Shown: positions 24,628 to 37,342, counted from the first letter of the stretch. The stretch: 64,000 bases of DNA from Arctopsyche grandis (GCF_051622035.1 NC_135361.1:2547001-2611000), one strand, 5' to 3'. Notes: a model not told the origin generated them from the letters alone. Numbers and translations: made by a program.

Positions 24628-25325
24628 ATTTTATTTATTTATAGAAAATTTCTAATGAATATATGTATAACAAAAGTAACAACTATAATATAACATAATT
24701 AACAAAACTATAATTAGTAACCATAACATAATATTATAATGCCAAACATTGCATTTATTAACTTTTATAATTACATCTCCTTCCACACAGGTATCCATTA
24801 ACACCCTTCAAAAAAGCACCAACGTTATTAGCACTTCTAATGCTCTCAGGAAGGGCATTATAGATTTGAATACCTCTGTGCAAAACACCTCCTGCAGTTC
24901 TTGCTTTCCTAACTCTACCTATAATTAATTTATTCATATTTCTAGTTTTATAATTAAGTATATCTCCATTCCTTACTATGTACTTATTAAAATATTTGGG
25001 AAATAGATCCTTATCTAGCTTATATAAAAATTTTAACGTGCTTAATTTAAGACTATTTCTAATATCCAACCATTTCAATTCATCTAACATAATTACGTTT
25101 CCTCACATTCAAAATTGCACGCATTGCTCTATTCTGCACTTTCTTCAGTTTATCAATACACAATCCACTAAATAGATTGAGCACTGTAGCGCAATATACA
25201 GTATGAGGCCGTAAAATACAATTATATATTAATATTTTACTTTTTATACTTAATAAATTTCTTAACTACAAAGTACACCAACTTTTTTTGCCATTTTTTT
25301 AATAATATAATCTGCGTGCACCTTA
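24628..25325 (-). mobile_element. LINE ORF2 C-terminus, 5'-truncated
   Basis: On the minus strand 25255-25090 encodes LRPHTVYCATVLNLF and KKVQNRAMRAILNV. After a frameshift near 25090 it continues as MLDELKWLDIRNSLK ... LPESIRSANNVGAFLKGV to 24758. These are motifs of the thumb/C-terminal region of non-LTR reverse transcriptases. A (TAAA)n-like tail lies at 24628-24645. It is a dead copy: no catalytic domain remains. Confidence 0.75.
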
Positions 25326-26006
25326 AAACTTAAAACAACAGAAGTCTTAATTTAGAACCATGTGGTACTCCATATAGAATAATAAAATTTCTATAAACTC
25401 TCATTGATTTTTACATTATTTTAACATTATATCATATTCGTTAACATTTCAATTTCTCTATATTTTAATTGAAAGACGAATAGAAGTGTGAAAGAAAATA
25501 ACGGAGGCACAAATTATTAGTATGAACTAAGGTTTTAAAATATGTTTATAAAATGAATGATATGAGGTTTATTTTTATTTATATTTGATCACTGTAAAGC
25601 TTTTATTTTGGGAGATATGAGGATTCAAAGTAGAGGTACCGTTTTTCTCCCCACTGTGTATTGAACACCCTAATAGACATACAATATATGATTTCGAATT
25701 GATGTCGTACATCGAATCAGTGGTAACGTTACTTATTTTACAAGTCAGTTTTCTCTAGGTTATGTTTCATCTCGACTTGACAATCCGAAGCAGTTGAAAA
25801 TAAACCGATCTAAAATTAACACCGCACCACAAAGTAAACACTCAGGTGGTGGTGGTGCGCTCTATGAAAAAGCGTTAAAAGTCGAAGATTCTGAGCCTAA
25901 TTTTTTTTTATTCTTTCAGTAGTTAAAATTTAAAGTTTTAAAACGTTTTCGTTGTCGGTTGCGCATTTTTGGTGACATTTAGGTTTATTGTCGCCGCTCG
26001 CATAAC
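25326..26006. other. Upstream region of the large gene
   Basis: It includes a GGTGGTGGTGG run (25846-25857), and GC content rises toward the candidate first exon. Promoter elements cannot be fixed by eye. Confidence 0.35.
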
Positions 26007-26066
26007 ATGGTTGTCACCGCGAGACATTTGGAAAATAACATTTGGAACACTTTCCAATGTGACGAC
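26007..26066 (+). CDS. Candidate first coding exon of the large tail-anchored protein gene
   Basis: This is a 20-codon open stretch that starts with ATG in a good context (A at -3, G at +4) and runs to a GAC|GTGAGT splice donor at 26066/26067. An in-frame TAG at 25980-25982 lies just upstream, so the ATG is the first possible start in this frame. The donor leaves phase 0, which matches the phase-0 acceptor (TTTCAG at 26900-26905) of the large exon. The peptide begins MVVTARHLENNIW. The exon lies in a locally GC-richer patch, as expected for a 5' exon. I infer the splice from signals and phase only; other or alternative first exons, or a start inside the large exon (Met codons at 26981 and 27011), remain possible. 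Confidence 0.5.
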
Positions 26067-26905
26067 GTGAGTATCATCGCATTTATTATCCGAATCTCTT
26101 TGGGGGAATGTCAAACCGTTTTCACGTTTGCATTTGTGTCCACTCGAAAGTAGTTTTCAGCAATTTCCATTCCGATGACATGATTAATCATTTAAGTTTC
26201 GTTTTGATATGCCTACTGAACCTTTGGCGCTTGTTTTATCGACCCGGCTACACACGCAGGAAATCTCAACCGAATGGCACTCATGTACATACATACATAC
26301 GAGTAACTTCGATGATCTCTAGATGAGGCCATTCTTAGTAAGACTGTGATAAAGGACTCTTGAAATTTTTCGTTGAGACAATCTGTATAGGGGTGTGGAG
26401 AGTTTTTGAGGCCATAGCCCTTCCCATTTTAAATTCAAATTTATCATCAATGCCATTGCCATGAATAACATAGTAGGGCCAGTGTAGGTGTGTGTTGTGG
26501 TGAAAAAATTGCCAGCTTTTTAAAGCAGTGACTAAATACAGATTTTCCTCCTTCAGGTTGATTTAGTGACAACTGTCTTTTTGGTGGAATCGACCTTCAG
26601 ATACAAAGTTATTATAAGACGCTGACAACATTTCTGTTCCGATATTTTTGAATGGTCATCAACTGCTGACAGTGTCAATGGCTGGTTTACGCGCATATAT
26701 ATTTAAGGAGTTTATGAGTTATATCTAAGCCTTATGCACACTGCAGTTATGCATACATCAGACTACTCAAGTATAGTTTAGTATGTAATTGATATTTGCC
26801 AAATTTTTAATAGTTTTTGGTGAAGAAGTAATTTATTCCATTTTTTTAAATTTATTTCTTGTGTCATTATTTTTTAGCTAATGAGAATATTTAATTATGT
26901 TTCAG
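26067..26905 (+). other. Inferred first intron of the large gene
   Basis: The interval is 839 bp between a GTGAGT donor and a TTTCAG acceptor preceded by a T-rich tract. It contains no recognisable repeat family. An alternative acceptor (TTTTTTAG at about 26878) would add a few codons with a stop-free reading through ATG 26897. Confidence 0.45.
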
Positions 26906-29900
26906 ACTGTGAGCTCGGCGCCAGTGGTGCGATTGCGAGATCAGGGAAGGTGCGATTCTTCGGTGCTGAGTGGGAACTCCATGGAGCCTCGGGAAGTCAG
27001 CCATCCAAGTATGAACAAAGTGGAAATCGCTCCAGCTCATTGGACAAACGAGGCAGAAGAAAAAGTTAAGAAGGACAAAAAGTGGTCAATAGGAAAATTA
27101 TTCCGCAGGAAGAAAAAAGACGTCGAGAGCGATTCCACCTCCAGCGAGGATAGTTCTCAGAAGAGCGCCAAGAAGAAAAAGGCGAGCAGCAAAAGAAGAT
27201 TGTCCATTACAAAGCCAATACTAAACGGCAACAGCAACGAACAGAACCAACGATCCCAAAGCGTTACCAAGTTCACGAAAAGGGAATACTACGACGAAGG
27301 TGTACTTTCGGACCCATCAGCTGGATTTATAGGCTATGTTGGTAGGGGATTGCCTAGGTCTCCTTTCGATCGCTCGCATCGCACGAGCAAGGAGTCTTTG
27401 GACAGACGAGGCCCAGAATCCAGCTGCGGATCGCAAGACGGATCTTTGAGGAAAGGCAGAAAGGGTAGGATAAAAGCTAGAGTGGAAGCGATACGCAACT
27501 TGAAACACGAATCGAGCAGCGACGAAGAGTCTCAAAGGTCGAACTCGTCTTCGAATCTTCGCTTCAGGAGCGACGATTCCCTCGCCAACCATTCCAAGTC
27601 CGATTTAATCGGAAAAAGGACGAGGAGCGCTCGTACGGATAGGTACATAAAGCGCTTGTCCAGAGACGAAGAAGTCCACCAGGACAAGGAGACAGAAATC
27701 CTCAGTAGGATTTTGAGCAAAGCGGACTCGGAATCGTTTTCTTCGAGGCAACGAATCTTGAGTAGTCCTCAAGTTAACGGATCGTCGCAAAACCACGACG
27801 AACCAGAGTATTACGAACCCCAAAAACCACTTAGACCCAATATTCCAGAACGCAGCTATAGTGGCACAAACATAACACAACATTTCAAACCGAACACGGG
27901 TTCGTATCCCAACCAAGTCAATTTAAAGCCGTCGACAATTACGGGATCCAATTCATCAGTGTATAGTTACCCAGTAGGAGTCATTAATTTTAACGCTAGA
28001 GTCAACGACGAAAGCGTTACATATAGCATACCTTACAATAGTGTAAATAAGCACCACCAAGTAGAAACCAATCACAAACCCTCGTTCAGACGAAGTACCT
28101 CAGTTGAGAATAACAATATAACAAACGGACAAAGCAGCGAAGTCGATAACGTAATGGTAGTCAAATTCCCTCTAGGAAATGCAATGCATCCAATCAAAAA
28201 GGAAAATCCACCTATGCCTCCTCCGAGAGACCCTCAAAGAAAAATACCAACACCTCTCTCTTACATGTACGAAAATGCAAGACCGTTGTCCCAAAATTAC
28301 GACTCAAAACCGAAGAACGTTTATTCGCGCACTGGAGAAAATAGATCCAATGTCACAACTCCCATCAACTACAACCAACAGAGTATATACGAAAATACTA
28401 ATAATTCAATGAACGGTCTAACTTGGATGAAGCGACCGATTTCAACATCAGAAGATCACATTGCTATCCAGCAGAATTTCAACAATCCAATTAGGACTAG
28501 TTACCAGAACGAGCAACCCAAAAGACCGTCTTCCGTCACGGCTGAAGTGATCCGTCCAGAAATTTACAACAGATATTTGACGAGGCCTCAAATCAATCAC
28601 GAAAATACTAGGCGCAATCAGGACATTCAAAATCAAGATTATTTATATTACGCGGACAAGACTCCGAGATCTCGAAAACCGATTCACATCACTCCGAACT
28701 CTCTAAACATCGAGGAAAAGAATGCTAATAATCCACCAAATGCTTTGAGTGCGTTGAACGTTCAGGCCAGACCCAGAAATGCTTCTGATTTTTGGAGGAA
28801 AATGGACACCCAAGACACTCATCGCAAGCGACAGTTCGGTCACAACAGAGCTTTGAGTGACCAGTCTGTAAACGGACCTTTCGGAAACGATCAAAATTAT
28901 CCTAGAAAAAACCACACTTTCACGTATTCCAACAATAATCAAATCCAGTCACAAATCTTTAACGGAAATGTGGAAAGACCGATGCAGAGTGATAGTAAAA
29001 AGATTGTTTCAAATGTAAATAGAGTAGAAGTAGACAAGTCAGTAAGGAAGTCGAAGATTGTAGACGAGCCCATTTGCTATTCTCACATTGATATAATATC
29101 TATGGATGACGTGCGATCGGGTAAGAACCAATCGGGAAAAAGTTCCGATGAAGATCAATCGAGAACACGTAGAAAATCCACTAATCTAGAAGATGCTCTG
29201 TCAGAGTTGGAAGCCATTTATAACAGTCTCGGATTAGGCGACGAAGATCTACTGGAACGAGCTGAGAAAAGAGAACTGATGACTCCCAAAATCACGGAAA
29301 CATTTCCGTATAGTAACCATTCAAAGGAGAATTATTTCAAATATCCCAGCTTTCCGTCAGATTTGCCGTTGTTGAAGCAAAATCAACTAAATCGCAGATC
29401 ATCCATTCCCGATAAACTACACGACGACATGGCTTACAGAAGAATGAACCCTCACGAGCGACCCAAATCTAAAGATGTCAACAATTTAGTATCTCAAGTC
29501 AGTTATATGTTGGCGTCTCCCGTTCTAGCCGAACCTTTATGTTCTTTTCCTACGTCGAAGAGTGTGGTTGATTCTGCTAATAGTGAGCCTGATGTAGTCT
29601 ACGACGATGTTGTGTTCAGAAATATTCGACAGGCTAATAACTATTTGAGGATAGAAGATCCCCAACCACCTTTTGGCATACCCGTGGGACCGATCACGGC
29701 TGCTCCTCACAGTGATTATTTGCACTCAAATGCAGAAGCCAAAGAAAGGTCTCAACGCATTTCAAAAGAAGTACCTGATGTTGTTACGGATGATTTGGCA
29801 TTTAGAACGCTGAGGAAAGATCGCTTGAGTTCTACGGGTAACAATGATGATGAGGAAAACATAAAGAACTCCATTCCTTCGTCGGCCATATTCGACAATC

Positions 29901-31430
29901 ACGTAATAAAAAAGAAGCGAGCTGTGAGGTCATTGTCTGCGAATATATTTACGTTGATTCAGAAAGAAATCGACGATGCACTCGGAATGTGCAGTAGTAA
30001 TAAAACTGTGGATAAAGCTCAAAGCATTCCTGATTTGCCGGAAGCGGTTGTCGAGTTCGGCAAAAGTGGTAAATTGCCAGATAATTTTGTAAAGCCCCAA
30101 ACTGAGCAAACTCATTTGGAAAAGAAACATAGACCTACTAGGATAACTTTGAATGATAATAGTTTGAAAGAAAGTGAACCTTCTATGAAGTCGAATGAAA
30201 AAGTACTCGGTCGGCCACCGTTAGCCGTCACTCCGGAAAGGTCTCCGAGGGGTCCCACTCCAGTCAACAAGTTGCCATATTCTCCTAAAAAAGATACGGA
30301 TGATTATTTTAACAACGTCTTCTTCAGTAAGGCTAGTGAGTATTCTGAAAATCCATTCAGAAGTGAAATGCATAAGAGCGATGAAGTGTTCGATAAGACA
30401 CCTATGAAAATGTCTTTTGAAAATAAATATCATTCTGATATTTATCTAAATAACAAAAATAAAGTTGCTATAGACAGCACTGTCGTAGTTTACTCTCAAG
30501 TTCCAAAGAATATACACATTGAACGTAGGACAAATATTAACAATGAAACTTATACACAAAAGCCAACTGAAAATTTAGTTAAAAGGGCAGAAAAAGAAGA
30601 AGTTGATATTGACGTATTAGAAAGTACAGGTAAGAGCACTGAAGATAGTTTATTAGAAATTTCAAATCAACTGAAGAAAGTTGAAAATAAAATAAAATCC
30701 AATATTGAATTCCAAGACGACTTCGAAGAAGAAGGTGTCAAGCTCAAAGCTCTAGCTAAAAAGTGTGACATTAATTTAAACGAAACTTACAAGCCTCATC
30801 ACCATTACACTGGTATTGAGTCTTCCTATAAATATGTACCACACGAGTCTACACAATCATCGTCGCTAGAAAATACCAACATAAAAATGCCAGAATCGCT
30901 GAGGGGGTTTCAGGAAACTGGGATTTTGAAGCCTCGAACTTCGACCACTGAAGATTTGGAAAAAATGCCAAGTTTCGACGATCTTCGCAAAGGTATTAAC
31001 GAGCTATTGGATGGGATTTCACACGTTACCGATAAGTTCAACCTGAAGAGGTCCATTGAACCAACCGATAAGTATCAACGGAAAGATTCACCCATAGTGG
31101 ACGACGATACGGACAAGTCTAAGGATAATAGAGGCTCACCGGAGTACAATTCGTCTGAAGAGCTTGCGATGATATTCAATTTGGGCAAAGATGATGCGTC
31201 GAAACCCGTCTTGGACGACGATACTAAAGATGACGCCGAAAGTCATGTGGAGTTGAGCTCGCCCAAGTTGGTAAAGTCGGCCAATCAAAACTACAATAGA
31301 AGATCCGTTGAATTTGACGCGGCAGTGCCGGAGAGTTCTAAATCAAATGCTATTGCTCACCCGTCAGTCACACGTGAAGCTCCTTGGAGAAAGCAAAGGC
31401 AACATTCTGCGGCTGATAACGGAAGTAAAG
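26906..31430 (+). CDS. Central 4.5-kb exon of a large, probably disordered, basic/Ser-rich protein of unrecognised family
   Basis: This exon has 1508 open codons with codon use quite unlike its AT-rich surroundings. It opens after TTTCAG and ends at AAAG|GTAAGA, phase 1. In the modelled 1587-residue protein there is a strongly basic patch (KKWSIGKLFRRKKK, about residues 78-91) followed by Ser/Glu and Lys/Ser-rich sequence. Long Asn/Ser/Pro/Gln-rich stretches follow with no recognisable catalytic domain. Short ordered-looking islands are an acidic helix (EDALSELEAIYNSLGLGDED, about 780), two copies of a PDVVxDDxxFRxxR motif (about 914 and 976), a possible helix (SLSANIFTLIQKEIDDALG, about 1028) and another (SFDDLRKGINELLDGI, about 1370). 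These islands are what one would expect to be conserved. A scaffold or adaptor role at a membrane is only an inference. ATG at 26897 is open but lies upstream of the acceptor and is probably intronic. Confidence 0.9.
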
Positions 31431-31563
31431 GTAAGAAATTTTCGCCACGATTGAATGCTTCTTAGCATGTTGTGTTTTGTCGATTGATTTTTGTTCTTGT
31501 GTTTCTTTTCGGATTGACCTTTTACTTCCTATCCTATATTAGATTGATTTGTGTGTTCGGCAG

Positions 31564-31742
31564 GTACCTTTGACGATTCGAGTCCAAGCAAGTCCAACAC
31601 TTGGTATCAAGATACTGAGTTCCTGATGCTAGCATGCTTCTACACCTTGGCTTACACTCAACAGCTTGCTGGCTTGGATATCTTGACATTGTTGGGACTC
31701 GTGTTGGCCACTATGTCGATAATTGCAATGCTAATTATATAG
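31564..31742 (+). CDS. Last coding exon: hydrophobic C-terminal membrane anchor
   Basis: The exon starts after TTCGGCAG (31563) and restores the frame from the central exon (phase 1: G + GT = Gly). It encodes about 59 residues and ends at TAG 31740-31742. After a polar Ser-rich linker it has two adjoining hydrophobic runs (FLMLACFYTLAYTQ and ILTLLGLVLATMSIIAMLII) that reach the stop codon. This is the layout of a tail-anchored protein or of a short re-entrant membrane hairpin, with the long N-terminal part in the cytosol. The intron before it is only 133 bp. If that intron is retained the protein instead ends at TAG 31463-31465 (last residues SPRLNAS) and lacks the anchor. The identity of the family is not known to me. 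Confidence 0.8.
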
Positions 31743-34436
31743 TGACTAGTAGCTTTGCTGAATGTTCCTTGTATCGATTGAATGTTGTCCGTGTATATTT
31801 TATTATTTTTTGTGATATCTCTATTATTATTATTATTATTATATTAACATTCTTCTTCTATTTATTATTTAACAATTTATAATAAAAGTGCATGTGCATA
31901 ATATAATTATTGTTCGTATTATAATTTATTATGTATATTAAAAATATTTTATATCATTCGGTGCCAAATATAGTCAATTAAAATACCTTTTATTATTAAT
32001 TGAATAGATAGATGTAATTTTCAATAGAAATCATTTATCGTTTTTCATTCCAATCAACTCATTCTAGCATTTTTTTTATTTTCTTAATTCATTCATACTG
32101 TAATAGTTTGCATTTGCACATTACCAATGTCATCATTGTTGAACACTTTAAATGCACGCTTAACGATTTATTGTATTTTTTGTAGCTGTACTTTATTTTC
32201 ACTCGGTGATATGTGTATTTTATTATTCATTTTGCACACCAGCATCAAAATTTAAAAACCCATATACATATCATTTTAATGTGTTATTGTTATGTATTAC
32301 ATACACCAAATTGTTGAAATATCCATTTTTATTACTAAATCTCATCTAAACAGAAGAAAATTAACCATTAAATTGAATAATACCAGTGATTTAATTAGAT
32401 AATTGATTATAAATTGAGAAAATTCATATCATAATTTGTAACTAGTATAAAATTGTACATATATATAAATTTATAGATAAAATAGTCAGTTTTATTATGT
32501 TTGTTTTAAGATGGACGTTACGATACTATTAAATAATTATTTTTTTACATAATTTGTGATATTTAAATAGAGTTGAATAAGAAGTTTCCGAACAATAAAA
32601 AGGACTGCAATGCAGAAACCACTTAAACTAGTATAGTGTTTAAATTAATATATTTAAAATTATTATGTATTTAAATGTGATAAAGACAAGGCAGTGCTAA
32701 AAAAAAAGTGTTTTTTTTGAAAAATAGCACTTTTATGATTCAGATGGAAATATATAATACAAATCAATTAAAAAAATATTAGAATGCCAGATGGAAAATT
32801 TCAAGAGCAGTGTTTTACTTTTAAAAAAATGTATACAGTATTGAATATTTGATTATAGGTGTTGTGTAAATGCAGACTAGACCAGTCGTTATCCTCAGGG
32901 AGAATCAGCTACTGACGACTTCATTGGCAGATGATGCAAAATATTATAATTATACGTTAAACAAACATACAAAACACCGAAAGTAATCACAAAGTACTAT
33001 ATTATAAATAAATTTCAACTCTATGTACCTATATTATTTATTTAATATGTTTTAACATTAAATTAAATTTTATTTTACTTAATAAAGATGCTTGAAATAA
33101 CATGACTGTTTTTATTACTTTTTTTTATTTTAGTGCTGCTTTTTGCCTGTTTTTATTTTAGTAGAAACTATTGAAAATATCTTACATACCCAGATATGAA
33201 TCTCGCTATGAATTGAAATACACACTAAGTTAAAAGTGACTTTACTTATTGCAATGCTGTTTTGTAATTTCTTAACCTATTTGGTGAAAAGACGCATTAT
33301 TAAAATTTCAGTTTTGAATTTAAAAATGTGTTTTTTTTTTCTCAATGATTTTCATATTTGATAAAACTCAAATGAAAAATCTGTATGTGCTATTAAAATT
33401 AAATATTTTTTTGTTACAATTCAACGATACATTTACTTATGTTATGTTGAGAAAAGATGATTTAAATAGTGTATAGGTGCTAAATAAATTATTGAAATAA
33501 AAATAGGTGAGCTTATATAAAAATATATGAATATAAATTATTGTAGAGAAGAAACGCAATTGAAATGAGCCGTTTTAATTGAAAGTGGCATAAGCTCACT
33601 TTTATTATTTCAAGAAGTATCTTGCAAAACATTAAATATAATGATTGGGTTTAACACTATTTAAAAATACTGGTGGCCTGTAATACCTTTATTCTGCTTT
33701 TTAGAGGCTCTGTACTAGTCTAGTCTGAATATCGGTATTACGGTGCTGGCAGAAATTTCTTTAAAAATATTATTTTTACATAAATAATAAGGAAAAAATG
33801 TTTGGTCTGACCGTTTCGACACTGTTATTTCTGTTAATTGTACGGAGATTATCAGTAAATTTTATTATAATATTTATATGTCCAGTTCTTCAATATATAG
33901 TACTATAAACTATATTAAAATTAATAATTGAATAAAATTCACAGGTGTGATTTATTTTTTTACATAAAGTCAATGTAATTGCAGTTTTTATATTAGGTGG
34001 ATTGTTTTGTTGAATAATTACTAGACGGTACAAACTATTTGTAAATAAAAAACGAATCAATGAATCAAAGTGATGTTTTTCACTTTATTTAATTACATTA
34101 TAGGATGTGTTTTAATAAATTTTACAGAAATTTAGACGTGGATGCGAACTGAAGATTTGAAGAATGTAGCCAAAATCTCAAAACTAGAACGGAAATGTGG
34201 GAGTATTTTTTGCGTGAAATATCGGGAGAGTTTGCAAAATGCTATTGAACTTTTTTGCAATATGAAAATATGCAATTGAACATTATTTTTCTTATACATT
34301 TGATTTCCCGGTGCTAGCGCCGGGATCCTGAGATGGAAAATTCCCGGCAACGCAATCCCGGTGCTGAATAAACTTCTGGGATTGGAAGCACTATTCTAGA
34401 CATATCGAGTTAAAATAAGTGATGAATTAAGTTAAC
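31743..34436 (+). other. 3' UTR with polyadenylation signal at 31881, then featureless AT-rich DNA
   Basis: An AATAAA lies at 31881-31886, 139 bases after the stop codon, and is the first good polyadenylation signal; another is near 33083, so a longer 3' UTR is possible. An ATT-repeat run lies near 31826-31842. I see no transposon ends, ORF or RNA gene in the rest. The relative lack of repeats here compared with the flanks fits transcribed 3' UTR or gene-proximal DNA. Confidence 0.5.
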
Positions 34437-34853
34437 TAAGGTGACCCATTGATTTGAAATTGAGAACCAGGACATTTTATCAAAACAAATTTTTTTTTTT
34501 CTAAATACTTCCATTATTAAAAACTAACATAAAGAATTCATTTTCTTTAATGCTCTTATAAAATTATACACAGAACTGGTTAAAATTATCCTTATCGATT
34601 AGCAAACATTTTAAAGTTAAACATTGAATATTGCGTTTTATCAATGGACTACATATTGTTCATCGAAGAAAAAAATCCTTCTGTAGATGAATATGTTCCC
34701 GGTAAACAAAGACAATATTTGACTAATTTGCCAATATTTTCGCTGAAGGCTTTGTATATTTAAATTCATCTATTAAATAAAAAAGTGTACTGGTATTTAT
34801 CTCACGACTTACCAGGACAAATACTCAAAAAAACAGTACGAATAGTCACCTTA
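34437..34853 (+). mobile_element. Candidate 417-bp MITE with TAAGGTGAC ends
   Basis: TAAGGTGACCCATT at the left and GAATAGTCACCTTA at the right form short inverted repeats, with AGTTAA-like sequence on both sides. An ACCAGGACA word occurs near each end. Superfamily and exact duplication are uncertain. Confidence 0.5.
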
Positions 34854-35042
34854 AGTTAAACAGAAATGGTGTTTTTGCAACTAAAAATTGGACTTCCGCC
34901 ACTTTTAAATATAACGGCTCAAATAATGTTTTTGGGAAGATACATATTTCTACAAAACATCAGAAAAATTTTGATTTATTTAAAAACATACATAGTCTGT
35001 ACTTTAGAAAGAGAATTCGAAAAGGTGTTTCTATTGATTATA

Positions 35043-35405
35043 CAGGTATTCCTCGACTTACGACGGAGATACGTTCCTGAACCTCGGTCGTAAGTCGAAT
35101 TTATATATCTATGTATTTTTTTTTCGGTAGTTTTACTTACTTTTATTAATACAACTATTCAAATGAATACATATTTAAATTGAAAAAAAAATTAAACATC
35201 TCTTATTAATAGATCGAATTACTTTTTATATTTTAAAAACTTTTTTATTTAATTGAATTTATATTTATTAATACAATCAGTCAAATGAATACATATTTGA
35301 ATTGAAGAAAAATTTAAAAATCTCATGAAATATATATATATTACTTTTTTTCGGTCGTATGTGCAAACCGTCACAAACCGTAGTACATAAGTCAAGGACT
35401 ACCTG
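35043..35405 (+). mobile_element. pogo/mariner-like MITE with TA duplication
   Basis: CAGGTATTCCTCGACTTACG at the left and, inverted, CAGGTAGTCCTTGACTTATG at the right are flanked by TA on both sides. Subterminal CGACTTACGAC pairs with GTCGTAAGTCG (stem at 35052-35099). Two direct copies of a roughly 60-bp unit (35144 and 35267) fill the interior. The ends resemble pogo/Tigger-type terminal repeats known from many animals. Confidence 0.75.
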
Positions 35406-35579
35406 TATTTTTAAGTTCGAAATAAATGACTAATATTGATGATAATTATCGAAATGTAATTAATTAAGTTAGTGTTTGTTTATAATAATATTTAGTATCT
35501 ATATATAAATAAATAAATTTTTATGAAAAATTGGTTGTGAAATTTGTTACGACCAAACAATCAGCTGGGCAAATCGACA

Positions 35580-36275
35580 TCAGTACTAGAGACATCTATG
35601 AGCCAGCCCTAGTAACAAATTTTGACAGCTGACGTTTGGTTCGCGTCCTAGACATAGAACTGTCAAGCGAAAGGCGAACGGTGCCGCTGCGGCCAGTACG
35701 TTATCAGCGCGAAGGTCGTTAGTAGTGGCATTCGCAGCTGGCAATTCACAATTCGCAATTCGCAATTCGCGGCGTCCGTTACTCGAAAGGCGACCGCAGC
35801 GACATCGGCCGCCGTGACAAACAAGTACGCGCCTCGCAATTGGCAATCGGCAATCGGCAACGTTCGAACGTGACATCTCCGGGGGGCGCAGAAGTCTCTC
35901 GGAACGCGTCTCCGCTTCTTCGATCAGCTGACGGACGCACCCTTTCCACACCACTTCCACCTCAGGACCTCACACTCCCGGTTGGTTTCCTCGTACGAGC
36001 TTGACAACCGTCAAAACATAACCTGCAAAGGGTAACCGTCGCATCGTATCGCGAATGTTTCGATAGTCGGTATTTTGGCCGAAACACGTGTGACAATACT
36101 AGAGGCAGTCGGCGAGCGTGACAGTCGCTGTCAGTTTGCGCCGGGACGTCTGCGCGTGCGCACTCTTTTTGCCGCGGCTACCCTTTTCAAATTTATACTA
36201 AACTCTACTACTCAAAACTTCTGTTCAAAACTTCTTGTGTGCGTTGTGTGAATTTTTCCTCCGAGAAGGTTCATC
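35580..36275 (+). promoter_or_regulatory. GC-rich block, candidate promoter and untranslated first exon
   Basis: This is the most GC-rich region in the window. It has short tandem AATTCGC and CAATCGG units (35735-35775, 35833-35862), and ends in TCATCG|GTGAGTTTG at 36275/36276, a consensus splice donor. About 150 bases before the donor are free of start-codon ORFs. I infer a + strand promoter with a non-coding first exon of a gene whose coding part lies beyond or is not recognised here. No encoded product can be assigned; minus-strand ORFs in it look like shadows of the repeated units. Confidence 0.35.
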
Positions 36276-36352
36276 GGTGAGTTTGTTTAATTTTTTCGAT
36301 TCGATTCCATTGTTTGTTTTTGTTTGATTTCAATGCGTGTTCATTGTCTTAA

Positions 36353-36395
36353 CCCTTCGGGTGCTGACGTCTTTTCTAAGAAACGTATTTTTTAC
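36353..36395 (+). mobile_element. Terminal fragment of the piggyBac-like MITE
   Basis: TTAA (36349-36352) is followed by CCCTTCGGGTGCTGACGTC, matching the family terminus; similarity fades within about 40 bp. It sits just after the candidate donor of the GC-rich block. Confidence 0.55.
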
Positions 36396-37342
36396 GAAAC
36401 AATCGACTTGAATTCATAAATATCCAAGTCTGACCAGCAGTATTAAGAGGGCTGTACACTCGAAACCTTAATTTTGTTGCCGTAATATATTGAGTGAATG
36501 CGACAATATATATCAATATATATATATTGAATGAATGCGACAGTTGCGCTTCGACCAGATAATACGTATTTTAAATCGACAAAATCGAGGTTTCGTATTC
36601 TCCGATTTTCTCCTCCGAAACTGGACCAATTTTTAAAAAAATTTCATCATCGGTATGAGAAAGATATTTTCTGTGCAACTATGCGCGTATTTTTTTTTTT
36701 AAATCAACCGTTAAATAAGCACGCTGGACTCTTTTCGTGGGTGTAAAAAAGAGGCGATTTTGTATATGTTTGAAAATAACTAATCAAAAAAATAAAACGA
36801 TAGATGCATCCCAATGGTGGATATCCATAGCATATTAAAAAATAATTTCTCTAGTGCCATAATTGAGGAAGGGAGAAGTGTAATATGTTTGTATGGACAA
36901 GGCGCTGGTGCTCAGCCCTATTAAAGATTAGCACGGAATCTCAAAATAAAACCACCGAGCCAATTCGATTTTGCTGGCTAATTTAATTTTGATTTTTAAA
37001 TGCTTTTTATTATTACTAAATTATGTTCACAGTACATCTTATATCTATTTTAATAGCACTACTGATATACTGATCATTTTCTATTTTACAATTTTAATTT
37101 AATTTTGTTAGTAATCATAGTATTACATTATTCTAATGTTAATGTACAGTATAATAGGAAAAAGAGCTCAAAAACCTATTTACAATTCTTATAAATGCTC
37201 ATAATACATTAATTAAAGACTCTCTAAGGTCAACGACTTAAAGCAGATTGTGTTTAGGTAATCTGTGTGTTATACCTGAAGGGTATATACATTTTGTTGT
37301 AATCACCGAGACTCTTCATAAGTGTGTTAGTATGGTTATTAC

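Noticed and set aside
26897..26905. ATG at 26897 as start of the large protein
   Set aside because: It is followed by the TTTCAG acceptor and an upstream exon fits in phase, so this ATG is probably intronic.
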